A stretch of DNA of 64,000 nucleotides. It comes from Burkholderiales bacterium (GTDB lineage Bacteria; Pseudomonadota; Gammaproteobacteria; Burkholderiales; Burkholderiaceae). Numbering within the stretch: position 1 is the stretch's first letter; every line of letters begins with the position of its first letter. The notes beneath the pieces are model-generated. The model worked only from the letters and a program-made list of their open reading frames with translations, was not told the origin of the DNA and did not search any database. The position numbers were made by a program, and so were the translations under genes. The stretch is from positions 124,001-188,000 of the forward strand of contig JAMFSK010000003.1 of assembly GCA_026225235.1 (NCBI GenBank), written 5' to 3'. Shown piece after piece: positions 29,632-39,781 of this stretch.

Positions 29632-32298
29632 CTAGTCGTGATCGGGCTGGCCAAGCGCCAGCCAGCGTAACTCGTAAAGCAGTTCCATCGCGTCGCGCGG
29701 GCGCAAGTCATCCGGGTTGAGCTCGCGCAGTTTGGCGATGGCCGGATGTTCGGCAACAGGCGCAGCAGGAACGGGCTCGACCTCGGACTCCAGGCGATTC
29801 TCGCGCGTTGGGGCGAACAGGTCGAGTTGCGGCGTCGCCTGCGTGACTGACTGCTGTTCGAGAAACGCGAGGTGTTTGCGCGCCGCACGAATCACCGCGT
29901 TCGGCACGCCCGCAAGCTGTGCCACCTGCAGCCCATAACTCTGGCTCGCCGGACCTTCGCTGACCGCGTGCAGGAACACGATCCCGTTGCCATGCTCGAC
30001 CGCCGACAAATGAACATTCGCCGCATGCGCGAATTCTTCAGGCAACTGCGTCAATTCGAAATAGTGCGTCGCGAACAGCGTATAGCAGCGCGTATGCGTC
30101 AGCAGGTGCCGCGCGATGGCCCAGGCGAGCGCCAACCCGTCGAAGGTCGAGGTGCCGCGGCCAATCTCGTCCATCAGCACCAGGCTGCGTTCGCTTGCAT
30201 CGTTCAGAATCGCCGCGGCCTCGGTCATCTCGACCATGAACGTCGAACGGCCGCCCGCGAGATCATCGGCTGCACCGATGCGCGTGAAGATCCGGTCGAT
30301 CGGTCCGAAGTGCGCACGCTGGGCAGGCACATAGCTTCCGATGTAGGCGAGGAGGGCGATGAGCGCGGTCTGGCGCATGAAGGTCGACTTACCGCCCATG
30401 TTCGGACCGGTGATCAACAGCAGCTTGCGCGCGTCCGACAAACGGCAGTCATTGGGAATAAATCGCTCGACCTGCGCCTCGACGACCGGATGGCGACCCT
30501 GTTCGATATCGATGCACTCGTCGGCGACAAACACGGGCGCGATCCAGCCGAGCGTGCGCGCGCGTTCACCTAACGCCGCAAGTACATCGAGTTGGGCGAG
30601 CGCCGCTGCGACCGATTGACAGACCGGCAGGTGCGGCAGCATCTGCTGGAGCAGCGCCTCGTAGAGCGACTTCTCACGGGCGAGCGCGCGATCCTGGGCA
30701 GACAGCGCCTTATCTTCGAACGTCTTGAGTTCCGGCGTGATGTAGCGCTCGGCGTTCTTGAGCGTCTGACGGCGCCGATAGTCATCGGGCACCTTATCCG
30801 TCTGCCCGCGCGTGACTTCGATATAGAAACCGTGGACCTTGTTGTACTCGACGCGCAAATTACCGATGCCCGTGCGGCTACGTTCGCGCGTCTCGAGATC
30901 GATCAGGAACTGCCCGCAGTTTTCCGAGATATCGCGCAGCTCGTCGAGGTCGACGTCGTAGCCGCGTGCGATTACTCCGCCATCTCGGACCAGGACGGCC
31001 GGTTCCGGTGCGATGGCACGCACGAGCAAATCGGCGACCTCGGGTGGCGGCTCGAGTACCGCATCGAGGCTGGCGAGCAGGGGCGCTCGCTCGGCAAACA
31101 CAGCCAGCCGCGCGCGCAGCGCGGGGAGGCTCGCCAGCGTGTCGCGCAGGCTCGATAAATCGCGTGGCCGTGCCGACAACAAGGCGAGGCGCCCGGTGAT
31201 GCGTTCGACGTCCGCGATGGTGCCGAGCGCCTGCCGCAGTCCGTCAAGATCGCCTTCGAGCAAGGTGCCGATCGCCTGGTGCCGCTCGCGCGGGATTGCC
31301 GGATCGCGTGGGGCGTGATGCAGCCAGTAGCGCAGCAGCCGACTGCCCATGGTCGTCCGGCAGGTATCGAGCAGCGAGCCTAGCGTGGGCGACTCTGTGC
31401 CGCGCAGCGTCTCGGTCAGTTCGAGGTTGCGGCGTGTCGCGGGGTCGAGACCGATGTATTCCGATTCGGATTCGACCTTAAGGCTGCGAATATGCCGGAG
31501 CTGCTGGCCTTGCGTGGCCGCTGCGTAGAGCAGCAGGGCGCCCGCTGCCCCGCATGCCGCCGACAAGGTCTGCGCGGAGAAACCATCGAGGCTCGCGACT
31601 TCGAGTTGCTTGCAGAGCCGTTCGCGTCCCGATGTCGTATCAAAATGCCAGACCGGCACGCGCGTCACGGCGCCTGCGCTCGCGGGCAGCGTCAAGGCGT
31701 GTTCGACGTCTGCGTCGGCAACCAGTGTTTCCGCCGGGCGAATGCGTTCGAGCAATCCCGCGAGCTCGTTCGGCGACGCTTCAGTGAGGCGCAACGCGCC
31801 GCTTGCGAGATTGAGCCACGCGAGCCCGAGCACCGCCGCCTGACCGCGTTTGGCCGCCGTGCTGCAGACGGCGAGCAGGTAGTTATCGGATTTATCGGAC
31901 AGCAGTGCGGCGTCGGTCAGGGTCCCCGGCGTGATGACGCGCACGACCTTGCGTTCGACGGGTCCCTTCGAGGTGGCGGGGTCGCCGATCTGTTCACAAA
32001 TCGCCGCCGATTCGCCGAGCTTCACCAGCTTCGCGAGATATTGTTCGACCGCGTGGTAGGGCACCCCGGCCATCTTGATCGGCACGCCATTGGACGAGCC
32101 GCGCTGCGTCAGCGTCACGTCGAGCAGGCGCGAGGCCTTGACCGCGTCCTCGTAGAACAACTCGTAGAAGTCGCCCATCCGATAGAACACGAGGGTGTTC
32201 GGATGCTCGCCTTTAATGCGTAAATACTGTTGCATCATCGGCGTGTGGCCCGCTGCAGGAGCGGGCGGCGAAGTATCGAGCGAAGCGGGATTGAGCAT
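29632..32298 (-). CDS. mutS: DNA mismatch repair protein MutS
   Basis: MutS recognises mismatches and recruits MutL. The 888-residue protein has the mismatch-binding domain ('[18 protein letters not shown]', '[15 protein letters not shown]', with the Phe-x-Glu motif in 'GDFYELF'). Walker A is '[17 protein letters not shown]', followed by '[16 protein letters not shown]' (Walker B) and '[10 protein letters not shown]'. The C-terminal dimer region ends '[18 protein letters not shown]'. An in-frame TTG at 32325 is an alternative start; neither has a strong ribosome site. Confidence 0.97.
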   Translation of the reverse strand: MLNPASLDTSPPAPAAGHTPMMQQYLRIKGEHPNTLVFYRMGDFYELFYEDAVKASRLLDVTLTQRGSSNGVPIKMAGVPYHAVEQYLAKLVKLGESAAICEQIGDPATSKGPVERKVVRVITPGTLTDAALLSDKSDNYLLAVCSTAAKRGQAAVLGLAWLNLASGALRLTEASPNELAGLLERIRPAETLVADADVEHALTLPASAGAVTRVPVWHFDTTSGRERLCKQLEVASLDGFSAQTLSAACGAAGALLLYAAATQGQQLRHIRSLKVESESEYIGLDPATRRNLELTETLRGTESPTLGSLLDTCRTTMGSRLLRYWLHHAPRDPAIPRERHQAIGTLLEGDLDGLRQALGTIADVERITGRLALLSARPRDLSSLRDTLASLPALRARLAVFAERAPLLASLDAVLEPPPEVADLLVRAIAPEPAVLVRDGGVIARGYDVDLDELRDISENCGQFLIDLETRERSRTGIGNLRVEYNKVHGFYIEVTRGQTDKVPDDYRRRQTLKNAERYITPELKTFEDKALSAQDRALAREKSLYEALLQQMLPHLPVCQSVAAALAQLDVLAALGERARTLGWIAPVFVADECIDIEQGRHPVVEAQVERFIPNDCRLSDARKLLLITGPNMGGKSTFMRQTALIALLAYIGSYVPAQRAHFGPIDRIFTRIGAADDLAGGRSTFMVEMTEAAAILNDASERSLVLMDEIGRGTSTFDGLALAWAIARHLLTHTRCYTLFATHYFELTQLPEEFAHAANVHLSAVEHGNGIVFLHAVSEGPASQSYGLQVAQLAGVPNAVIRAARKHLAFLEQQSVTQATPQLDLFAPTRENRLESEVEPVPAAPVAEHPAIAKLRELNPDDLRPRDAMELLYELRWLALGQPDHD

Positions 32299-32508
32299 GA
32301 GGCGCAGGTGAGTCGGCGATGGCAAAAAATGACGCTTTGAATCGAACTGGACCCCCGCGAACCATTCGCGCGAATCCAGCCATAACGGACGTCAGTTTAA
32401 CCTGCCGCGTCATGCGCGGGGGACTCGGCCGGATAGCCTATGCCCTGAAGGGACGATGCCTTTCTGCCGGTCCATCCCCATTCGTTCTGCACTCGGGAAC
32501 AACACATA

Positions 32509-33711
32509 TCAGAACCGGTGTCTCATCCCGGCGCCCACCACCACTTGCTGATTGGTCGACGAGATGCTCTGCGCGCTGATGTCGGCGCTCAGACCGGAAC
32601 CGTCGCTGGCGATGTGCTGGTAGCTCGCCTGCAGATACACGTCGGTTTGCTTGGATAGCAGGTAGTCTGTCTGAACCGATAGCTCTTGCCATTTCGGATG
32701 ATGGGCACCGCTCGAGGTCGACAATGCGCCATCCGTGTAGGTGTATTCGCCACTCACGTTCAAGGCCGGTGTCAGTGCGTAGGCGAGGTTCAGTTCGTAG
32801 TTGCTGAAGCTTGCGCCCTGTCCGTTCTGAACCAGCCCCAGGCTGTTGGGCCCGTTGATGGCATCGAGTCCGACCAGTTGCGTGCGGGTCCAGACCAAGC
32901 CGAGTTTCGCTGATCCGATCGTGTAGTTTGCCCCCGCGCCGTACGTGCGCTGGCGGGCCGAGAGGAAGTTGCGATCCGTCAGGGTCAGCGCGCCGTCGGT
33001 GTTGGTGCCACCACTGTTGTTGATCTGGAAATACCCCGCACCCAGGCTCAAGGGACCCGCGTCATACGAAGCGCCAAAGCTGTACAGGCGATTGTCGTCG
33101 AAGCCGTCGGTGGCATTCGAGAAGCCGTACAGGGCGCCGAAGCGCAAGCCTGAATACGAGGCGCTCGAGTACTTTACGGCGTTGTTCACACGAAACGAGT
33201 TGTTCAGATTGTCGTTGTCGTAGGGGTGGGCGGCCAGGTTATTGCCGCCGGGATGATGCCCCGTGAAACTCAGCGGCGCGAGATAGTCCACGACGGAGTC
33301 GTATTGTCGCCCGAGCGTCACCTTCCCATAGCGGTCATTGGACAAGCCCATATACGACTGATAACCGAACAGGCGGCCACCCTGGCGCGAGGAGCCGTTC
33401 GTCACGCTAAAGCCGCTTTCAAGCTGGAAGATCGCGTAGGTGCCGTCACTCAGGTCTTCGTGTCCGGCCATGCCCCAGTGGCTGCCGGTTACGTTGCCGC
33501 TGGTGGCCTGAATGGCGCTATGGCCTTTCTGGTTATCCGTGTAGATCAGGCCGGCATCGATGATGCCGTACAGCGTCACGCTGCTCTGGGCCTGCGCGGC
33601 GCCGGCGTACCCGGCTGTTCCCGCGCCCATGGCCAGGGCACACATGATCTTCAGCCGCGTTTTCTTTTCAACGCGTGCTCGGCCGCCATCCAAAAACAGA
33701 AAAATCGTCAT
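32509..33711 (-). CDS. Burkholderia-type outer membrane porin
   Basis: This 400-residue general porin (OmpC/Gram-negative porin_4 family) has the hallmark mature start 'QSSVTLYGIIDAGLIY', 'SHWGMAGHEDLSDG', 'FGYQSYMGLSNDRYGKVTLGRQ' and the C-terminal 'GAGMRHRF' ending in Phe for BAM recognition. The signal peptide ends 'AGAAQAQ'. The ATG used gives an unusual N-terminal extension before the usual charged start, and an AT-rich -10-like element lies only a few bases upstream, so the true start may be internal. It is divergent from the two-component genes. Confidence 0.9.
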   Translation of the reverse strand: MTIFLFLDGGRARVEKKTRLKIMCALAMGAGTAGYAGAAQAQSSVTLYGIIDAGLIYTDNQKGHSAIQATSGNVTGSHWGMAGHEDLSDGTYAIFQLESGFSVTNGSSRQGGRLFGYQSYMGLSNDRYGKVTLGRQYDSVVDYLAPLSFTGHHPGGNNLAAHPYDNDNLNNSFRVNNAVKYSSASYSGLRFGALYGFSNATDGFDDNRLYSFGASYDAGPLSLGAGYFQINNSGGTNTDGALTLTDRNFLSARQRTYGAGANYTIGSAKLGLVWTRTQLVGLDAINGPNSLGLVQNGQGASFSNYELNLAYALTPALNVSGEYTYTDGALSTSSGAHHPKWQELSVQTDYLLSKQTDVYLQASYQHIASDGSGLSADISAQSISSTNQQVVVGAGMRHRF

Positions 33712-33727
33712 GGTATATTTAACGAAT

Positions 33728-33746
33728 GAGAATGATTTCCATTTGC
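33728..33746. promoter_or_regulatory. Fur-box-like site between porin and response regulator
   Basis: GAGAATGATTTCCATTTGC matches the 19-bp Fur consensus GATAATGATAATCATTATC at 13 positions. It lies 17 bases upstream of the porin start used here and about 130 bases before the response-regulator start. Confidence 0.45.
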
Positions 33747-33875
33747 GGATGACACTCTAGCGGCGAGATGTAATGGCAATGTGTTGAGGCACACGCGTTT
33801 TGTAATGGAATGTGTTGAGCCGACTCGATCGCGCATGCAGAGCCGGTGCAAGAAGAACTGAAGAAGAATTGAACG

Positions 33876-34595
33876 ATGGATCACATCCTCGTCGTCGACG
33901 ACGACCCCAACATTCGCCAGTTGCTGTGCGACTACCTGCGCAGCATGGGTTATCACACGAGCGCCGCTGAAAACAGCGCGCAGATGAAGCAGGTCATCCG
34001 CACGTCGACCGTGGACCTGGTGGTGCTCGATCTGATGCTCGATGGGGAAGATGGGCTGGACATCACGCGAGAACTGCGTCGTGACCATGGCATGCCGATT
34101 ATCATTCTGAGCGCGCGGGGCGGATTGCTCGATCGGATCCAGGGGCTGGAAATGGGCGCGGATGACTACTTGCCCAAGCCATTCGATCCGCGTGAGATCG
34201 TTGCAAAGATCAAGGTGGTGCTCAGGCGCACTCGAAGTGTCCCGGGTGCGCGTCCTGGAACCGGCAACGTCTCGGCCTTCGTCAGTTTCGCGGGCTCGCG
34301 GCTCGACACTCGCATGAAGCAGATGCTCTCGCCCGATGGCGTGATCGTCTCGCTCGGCGGCTCGGACTACCGGACGCTGCGCACCTTGCTCGATCACCCG
34401 AACCGGCCGCTCTCTCGCGAATTCCTTCTCGATCAGGTGTTCGGCAAGGAGCGCACGCCGCTCGACCGCTCCATCGACGTGTGCGTGAGTCGCCTGCGCC
34501 AGCACCTGAATGATGCGGCGCGACGCGCTGCGCTGATTCGCACGGTGCGCAACGAAGGCTATATGCTGATCGCCGAAGTGGTCCACGAAGCATGA
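33876..34595 (+). CDS. OmpR-family response regulator
   Basis: The 239-residue regulator has a receiver domain with 'ILVVDDDPNIRQLL', phospho-acceptor Asp52 in 'VVLDLMLDGEDG', 'LSARGG' and 'GADDYLPKPFDPREI' (conserved Lys). It ends with a winged-helix DNA-binding domain ('RPLSREFLLDQVFGKERTPLDRSIDVCVSRLRQHL', here only key parts cited). It is followed by its kinase gene 13 bases later. The divergent porin is a plausible target, as in OmpR systems. The signal is unknown. Confidence 0.93.
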   Translation: MDHILVVDDDPNIRQLLCDYLRSMGYHTSAAENSAQMKQVIRTSTVDLVVLDLMLDGEDGLDITRELRRDHGMPIIILSARGGLLDRIQGLEMGADDYLPKPFDPREIVAKIKVVLRRTRSVPGARPGTGNVSAFVSFAGSRLDTRMKQMLSPDGVIVSLGGSDYRTLRTLLDHPNRPLSREFLLDQVFGKERTPLDRSIDVCVSRLRQHLNDAARRAALIRTVRNEGYMLIAEVVHEA

Positions 34596-34608
34596 ACGAC
34601 GTTCTCCG

Positions 34609-36072
34609 ATGAAGCTTAGCCTCTGGCCCGATACCCTGTATGGGCGGCTCGTCCTGATCCTCGTTGCCGGCATGTTTGCCGGGCAGCTGTTCACGAGCAC
34701 GATCTGGTTTGAGACACACGACAACCGGGCCCTCGAGATTCCTGCGCGACTCTTTGCGAGCCGTCTTGCCGATACCGTTCGCTTGCTCGAGCGGGCTCCC
34801 GACGACAGTACGCGCCGGGAGATCATCGGTGCACTCGGCGATGCACGCTATCGGCTTGACTGGATCGACCCACCGACCTCGGCTGCAATGGCATCGGCGC
34901 CCACTGTCACAGGCCCGCTTGCCATGCAGACGGTGAGCGATCTTATTTCGGGCGTGATCCGGCGCCGTCTGGGTGAGACTGTCGAAGTGCGCCTGATCGA
35001 CGCACATTTACGCGACGATAGCGGCCACACTGGAGTGTGGACCTTGTTCAATTCGCGGATGCCATCGGGCGATTTCCATGTGTTGCTCAAGTTGCCGCAG
35101 GGACGATGGCTCGATGTTCGCGCAAACGAAGGGCAGGCAGGGATGTTGACCGAACCGCGCCGGCTCGTGTTCGACTATCTCGTGCGGATCTACTTCCTTC
35201 GACTCATGGCCGTGCTTTTGCTGGCGCTCATCGCGGTGCGCCTGGCTGTGCGGCCGCTGAAACAACTTGCCGAGGCGGCCGAGGCGCTTGGACGCAATAT
35301 GCATCGTTCCCCTTTACGGGTGAGCGGACTTGGCGAAGTGCGCACGGCCGCCCGCTCGTTCAATGCGATGCAGGCTCAATTGATCGAAGGAATGGCGGTG
35401 CGTACGCGTTTTCTCTCGGCCGTGTCGCATGATCTTCGCTCGCCGCTCACGCGTTTGCGGCTGCGCGTTGAAATGTTGCCCGACGCGTCCTGGAGGGATC
35501 GCTTGCGCGGCGATCTCGAAGAGATGGAGGCCATGGTGCGTGCGACGCTGGATGCGGTTCAGGGCGTTGAAATTACGGAGGCGCGCCATGAGATCGATCT
35601 CGACTCGATGATCGACGGGCTGGCCGAGGATGCGCGCGAAGCAGGGCATCAGGTGGGCGTCGAAGGACATGCGCTGCGCCCGGTGAGCGGGTATCCGCGC
35701 AATCTGAAACGCTGCTTGCAGAATCTTGTCGACAACGGCATTCGCTATGGCTCTCGAGTCGTCGTTCATGTGGCCGATCTCGGGCATGCGGTACAGGTGA
35801 CGGTGAGCGATAGTGGCCCCGGTATTCCGGACGAAACAATGCTCGAGCGAGTCTTTGAAGCCTATTTCAAGCTCGATGCGTCAAAAGACATCCACGGCCA
35901 TGATCATGATCGCAACCCCGGGACGGGCCTCGGGCTGACCATCGCCAGGAGTATCGCTGCCGCCCATGGCGCGACGCTGATCCTGAGAAACCGCGCAGGT
36001 ACGGGACTCGATGCCGTGCTAATGTTGCCGCGAGAAGATTCGAGTATCCCCAACCGCTTTCGCCGGACCTGA
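34609..36072 (+). CDS. Sensor histidine kinase (EnvZ-like)
   Basis: The 487-residue kinase has two TM segments (about residues 12-30 and 200-220) bracketing a periplasmic domain. A HAMP linker ('VRPLKQLAEAAEALGRN') follows, then the dimerisation domain with phospho-His274 in 'SAVSHDLRSPLTRL'. The ATPase domain has 'LQNLVDNGIRYG' (N box), 'VSDSGPGIPDE' and 'GTGLGLTIARSIAAAHGA'. It is co-transcribed with the upstream regulator. LysE starts 3 bases after its stop. Confidence 0.93.
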   Translation: MKLSLWPDTLYGRLVLILVAGMFAGQLFTSTIWFETHDNRALEIPARLFASRLADTVRLLERAPDDSTRREIIGALGDARYRLDWIDPPTSAAMASAPTVTGPLAMQTVSDLISGVIRRRLGETVEVRLIDAHLRDDSGHTGVWTLFNSRMPSGDFHVLLKLPQGRWLDVRANEGQAGMLTEPRRLVFDYLVRIYFLRLMAVLLLALIAVRLAVRPLKQLAEAAEALGRNMHRSPLRVSGLGEVRTAARSFNAMQAQLIEGMAVRTRFLSAVSHDLRSPLTRLRLRVEMLPDASWRDRLRGDLEEMEAMVRATLDAVQGVEITEARHEIDLDSMIDGLAEDAREAGHQVGVEGHALRPVSGYPRNLKRCLQNLVDNGIRYGSRVVVHVADLGHAVQVTVSDSGPGIPDETMLERVFEAYFKLDASKDIHGHDHDRNPGTGLGLTIARSIAAAHGATLILRNRAGTGLDAVLMLPREDSSIPNRFRRT

Positions 36073-36075
36073 CCC

Positions 36076-36681
36076 ATGCTTTCGACTTCAAGTGCCATGC
36101 TGTTCGTGCTGGGAACCGTCGTGATACTGATCATGCCGGGTCCCACCAATACGCTGCTCGCTGCCGCAGGACTAAGGCAGGGCGTGCGGCGCTCGGCCCG
36201 TCTGACGGCTGCCGAGCTCGTGGGCTATCTGGTGTCGATTTCAATCTGGGGGCATTTCCTGGTGCATGTCGCGCATTCGCTGACCTGGCTGCCCATGCTC
36301 GTGCGTATCGCCAGTAGCCTCTATATCGCGTATCTCGCGGTGCGCATGTGGCGCACGGCCGTGGCCTTGCCTTCGTCGACGCAACAGGTCATCGGTATGC
36401 GAACCTTGCTAGTGGCGACCTTGCTCAATCCGAAAGGAATCTTGTTTGCAAGTGCGATATTTCCCGCGGTGGCGTTCGCGAGTTTCCCCGCGTATCTGGA
36501 AGCGATGACGTTGTTCACCCTGATGCTGATTCCGATCGGTCTCGCCTGGGTCGCGTTCGGTGCGGCGCTTGGCAGCGGCCGCCTCGTGTGGCTCAGCCCC
36601 GCGCGGGTGCAGCGCGCGGCTTCGATTGTGCTCGGTACGTTTTCGCTTTGGCTGACGTGGACGGTGGTTCACCTGGCCTAG
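36076..36681 (+). CDS. LysE/RhtB family exporter
   Basis: This 201-residue inner-membrane exporter has about six TM helices and the family opening 'FVLGTVVILIMPGPTNTLLAAAGLRQGVR' (the PGP motif). 'LLNPKGILFASAIFPA' is also typical. LysE/RhtB proteins export amino acids such as lysine, threonine or homoserine, and the substrate here is unknown. The 3-base gap suggests it belongs to the two-component operon, which is an unusual partner. Confidence 0.85.
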   Translation: MLSTSSAMLFVLGTVVILIMPGPTNTLLAAAGLRQGVRRSARLTAAELVGYLVSISIWGHFLVHVAHSLTWLPMLVRIASSLYIAYLAVRMWRTAVALPSSTQQVIGMRTLLVATLLNPKGILFASAIFPAVAFASFPAYLEAMTLFTLMLIPIGLAWVAFGAALGSGRLVWLSPARVQRAASIVLGTFSLWLTWTVVHLA

Positions 36682-36730
36682 GCAGACGGCAGGTCCGCCG
36701 GGCCCGGGTGAACGGCTCGGCACGGCGCGT

Positions 36731-38248
36731 CTAACGTTTCTTCCAGTCGCCCGACTGCTCGAACGCGTATGCCGCGCGATAGATCGTCGCTTCATCCCAG
36801 AGCTTGCCCACCAGCATCATGCCGACCGGCAAGCCGTCGAGCATCCCGCAGGGGACGTTCAGCGCAGGGTGACCGGTCACGTCGAAGGGCGCTGTGTTCG
36901 GCAAGGTCTCATAGGCGCGCTCCATGATCTCCTCGATCGTTGCATCGGCCTTCGGCAGCGGGGTCGCGGTCATCGGCACGGTCGGCATCAGCAGCAGGTC
37001 GTAGTCGGCAAACACCGTGTTGTAGGCCAGCGCGAGTTGGCGCGAGAGATTCTGGGCCTTTGCGTAATAGCGGCCGCGATAGTGCCGGATGAAATATTCG
37101 CCGAGGATCATGGTGGCCTTGAGCGTGTCGGACAACTGGTCGGCACGCTGGCGCCAGCTCGCGTGGAAGTCGATCATGCTGGTCACGTAGAGCCCCTTCC
37201 AGTTAAAACCGTGACCATTGTCCTTCATCATCTGCTGGGTCCCCCCCTCGGCAGCGATCGGCATCCAGATCGACGCGCCGATTCGGTGCATCGGGATCGA
37301 GACTTCGGTCACGCTCGCGCCGAGCGCGGTGAAATGCGCGGCCGCTTCGCGGACCTTGGCGTCCGACGCGCCGTCTGATTTTGGCCAGCCAAAGCCCTCG
37401 GTGACGATCGCGATCTTCAGCCCCTTCACACCACCCAGCATGAGTTCGGTATAGGGCTGTGCCGTGCGGCCCGCATGCTGACGGGGATCGAGTCCGTCGG
37501 GGCCGGCGAGCACTTCGAGCATCAGGGCATTGTCGGTCACGGTGGACGTCATCGGGCCGGTATGGTCGATGGTCAATTCGATCGGCGCCACGCCCGTGTA
37601 GGGTACGAGGCCGTGGGTCGCCTTCATGCCGTAAACACCGCAAAACGAGGCCGGCATGCGGATCGAACCGCCCTGGTCGCCACCGATGGCGAGATCGACC
37701 TCGCCCGCACCGACGAGCGCTGCGCTGCCTGAGGATGAACCGCCAGCCGAATAGCCGTACCGATAAGGGTTGTGGACAGGCATCGGGGCGCTCGTGTGCG
37801 AGCCGCCGGAGAAGCAGAAATATTCGCAAGTCGCCTTACCGACGATGGTCGCGCCGGCGTCGAGCAGTCGCGTGACGACCGTCGCATCGATATTGGGCAT
37901 ATAGCCCTCGAGGGTCGACGCACCATTCATCATCGGCACGCCGGCGAGGCAGACGTTGTCCTTGAGGACGACGGTCTTGCCCGCCAGTTTGCCGCCCGGT
38001 TTGCCTTCGATCGTGGTCTTCACGTACCACGCGCCGTACTTGTTCTCTTCGCCGGAAGGACGGTAGCCTGGCGTGCGCGGATAGGTGACAAGGGGCACGT
38101 AGTCGGGCAGGGCATCGACCACGTCGTATGCGTCGAAGCTCGACTGCAGCAACGTGTCGTAGGTCGCGAGTTGTGATTCGGACAGATGCATGCCGAAGTC
38201 TGAAGCGATTTCGTCGAGCTGCGCAAGCGTGGGGCGTTTGACTGCCAT
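36731..38248 (-). CDS. Amidase-signature hydrolase
   Basis: The 505-residue amidase hydrolyses an amide to acid and ammonia. The Ser-cisSer-Lys triad is complete: Lys96 in 'GKTVVLKDNVC', cis-Ser171 in 'YSAGGSSSGSAAL' and nucleophile Ser195 in 'GGDQGGSIRMPA'. Length and layout fit the longer bacterial amidases used for nitrile- or amide-degrading pathways. It is cytosolic, with no signal peptide. It is convergent with LysE, downstream of the AmiC-like gene on the same strand, and preceded by a 36-bp palindrome, so it is probably substrate-regulated. Confidence 0.93.
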   Translation of the reverse strand: MAVKRPTLAQLDEIASDFGMHLSESQLATYDTLLQSSFDAYDVVDALPDYVPLVTYPRTPGYRPSGEENKYGAWYVKTTIEGKPGGKLAGKTVVLKDNVCLAGVPMMNGASTLEGYMPNIDATVVTRLLDAGATIVGKATCEYFCFSGGSHTSAPMPVHNPYRYGYSAGGSSSGSAALVGAGEVDLAIGGDQGGSIRMPASFCGVYGMKATHGLVPYTGVAPIELTIDHTGPMTSTVTDNALMLEVLAGPDGLDPRQHAGRTAQPYTELMLGGVKGLKIAIVTEGFGWPKSDGASDAKVREAAAHFTALGASVTEVSIPMHRIGASIWMPIAAEGGTQQMMKDNGHGFNWKGLYVTSMIDFHASWRQRADQLSDTLKATMILGEYFIRHYRGRYYAKAQNLSRQLALAYNTVFADYDLLLMPTVPMTATPLPKADATIEEIMERAYETLPNTAPFDVTGHPALNVPCGMLDGLPVGMMLVGKLWDEATIYRAAYAFEQSGDWKKR

Positions 38249-38372
38249 TGGATGACTCCGCGAATAAAGGCGTGCTGGGACGGTGCCCCAGTGCGCGAAT
38301 GAAAGCGCTCTCCGGCGTATCGGGCCGTGAGCTTTTTGTCGGGGTCGATGGTAGGAACAACTATTTTCCAAG

Positions 38373-38408
38373 TCAACCATTTATTTTCCGTGGAAAATAA
38401 ATGGTTGA
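38373..38408. promoter_or_regulatory. 36-bp perfect palindrome upstream of the amidase (putative operator)
   Basis: TCAACCATTTATTTTCC and its exact reverse complement GGAAAATAAATGGTTGA flank the two bases GT. A further half-site copy TATTTTCC lies at 38362-38369, 20 bases (two helical turns) away. The 2-base loop and lack of a T-run argue against a terminator. The core TTTTCC-N2-GGAAAA recurs in front of the MarR gene. Confidence 0.75.
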
Positions 38409-38504
38409 AGGCGCTACTATGGGGACGTGGGGGTTTGGCGACGTGGCGATGTGGCAACGGAATGCGAGGCGTGGAGCGAAGGCGGTGTTGCGAGGCGTCG
38501 AAAC

Positions 38505-39599
38505 TCAGAATCGTGTCAACACGCGAAACGCATGGCCTTCAGCGCGCGCCAGATAGATCGGCATCTTGCTCACCCGATTGCCCGCGTAGACGGCGTCGCG
38601 TGCGCTGCGGTAGGCCAGTGGCTTGACGCCGAGCTGGCTCAAGGTGCGCCGGTTCGCAGGACGATTCGCCGAGTCGTCGAGCAGGGCCGCGAGAAAGTGA
38701 ATGCCCTCGTAGGTGGACTGACCGCAGTTATCCAGCGTCGGCGCACGTTCGCCGAAGCGGCTGTAGTAGCGCTCCTTAAACGATCGGTTCGACGCGGTAT
38801 CGAGCGAGGCGAAATAACCTGATGCTGCATAGAGGTTGCGAGCATGAGATGCGCCGATGCCAAGCAACTCGTTTTCGCCGAACGCGCACGACAGACGCAG
38901 CACGGTGTCGGCCAGTCCGGCCTCGCCGAATGCGCGATTGAATTCGACCGCGTCCTGGCCGATCAGGGAAATCAGCACCGAATCGGCGCGGCGCTCACGC
39001 AAGGCGTCGAGCACGGGCCCGTAGTCGTTGGTGCCGAACGGCAGGCAGATTTCACCCACTACGCTGCCGCCCGTCGCGGTGACGTAGTCGCGCGCATATT
39101 GGTGGGCGGCTCGCGGCCAGACATAGTCGTTGCCCACGCACAGCCAGCGGCGCAGACCGTGACGCAGGGTCAGCCACTGAATCGCGGGCTGCAGTTGCTC
39201 AGTGAGGGTTGCGCCGATCGCAAAGACGCCGGGCGTGCACTCTCCGCCTTCATAAGAGGGCGTGTAGACAAACGGAATGCGTCCGCCGAGCCCGCTTACA
39301 AGATCATGACGCACCGCGCTCGTATGCATGGCAACAAGCGCATCGATACGGCCCACGTCGACGAGTTCGGCAAGGGCGTCCGTGAGTTCGACGGCGTCAT
39401 CGCCCGTGTTTACGGTCACGAGATGACACTGGCGTCCGGTGATGCCCGAGTTGGCGTTGAGTTCGGCGATCGCAAGCTTGGCGGAAGCGAGCGCCGCTGG
39501 GCCGCAAATGCCGGCCGCTCCGCCGAGCGGCACGCACAAGGCAATGTTCAACTCACGGGTGCCACGCTTGATGCGTGCGGACGGTGCAGCTCGGCTCAT
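38505..39599 (-). CDS. AmiC-like periplasmic-binding-fold protein without signal peptide
   Basis: The 364-residue protein belongs to the type I periplasmic-binding family of AmiC and branched-chain amino acid/urea-binding proteins ('NIALCVPLGGAAGICGPAAL', 'AIAELNANSGITGRQ', 'FVYTPSYEGGECTPGVFAIG', 'VGNDYVWPRAAHQYARDYV', 'GSVVGEICLPFGTNDYGPV'). It begins with a basic stretch ('RAAPSARIKRGTRE') and no hydrophobic signal, which suggests a cytosolic sensor like Pseudomonas AmiC, the amide-binding regulator of the amidase operon. No AmiR antiterminator is encoded nearby. It is upstream of the amidase on the same strand. Confidence 0.8.
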   Translation of the reverse strand: MSRAAPSARIKRGTRELNIALCVPLGGAAGICGPAALASAKLAIAELNANSGITGRQCHLVTVNTGDDAVELTDALAELVDVGRIDALVAMHTSAVRHDLVSGLGGRIPFVYTPSYEGGECTPGVFAIGATLTEQLQPAIQWLTLRHGLRRWLCVGNDYVWPRAAHQYARDYVTATGGSVVGEICLPFGTNDYGPVLDALRERRADSVLISLIGQDAVEFNRAFGEAGLADTVLRLSCAFGENELLGIGASHARNLYAASGYFASLDTASNRSFKERYYSRFGERAPTLDNCGQSTYEGIHFLAALLDDSANRPANRRTLSQLGVKPLAYRSARDAVYAGNRVSKMPIYLARAEGHAFRVLTRF

Positions 39600-39769
39600 G
39601 GATCGGATCGGGCAAGTGAGGTACGGGATAGCAAGGTCAAGCGGTCATTCAGTCGCCGTGAATGCGCAGGGCGCAGCGCACGGCATGCACGGCACGCAAG
39701 CAAACAGCGCGCACTAACACTGGGCGAGCGCGCACAAGCAACGCTCGTGGCGATGACCCTGCACCATAC

Positions 39770-39781
39770 TTTCCAAGGAAA
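39770..39781. promoter_or_regulatory. TTTCC-N2-GGAAA site upstream of the MarR gene
   Basis: TTTCCAAGGAAA repeats the core of the palindrome before the amidase. It lies 52 bases before the MarR start, in the gap to the divergent AmiC-like gene, as expected for autoregulation. Confidence 0.6.

Noticed and set aside
38373..38408. Palindrome as an intrinsic terminator of the AmiC-like gene
   Set aside because: AT-rich arms, only two bases between them, and no T-run on the relevant strand; an operator fits better.
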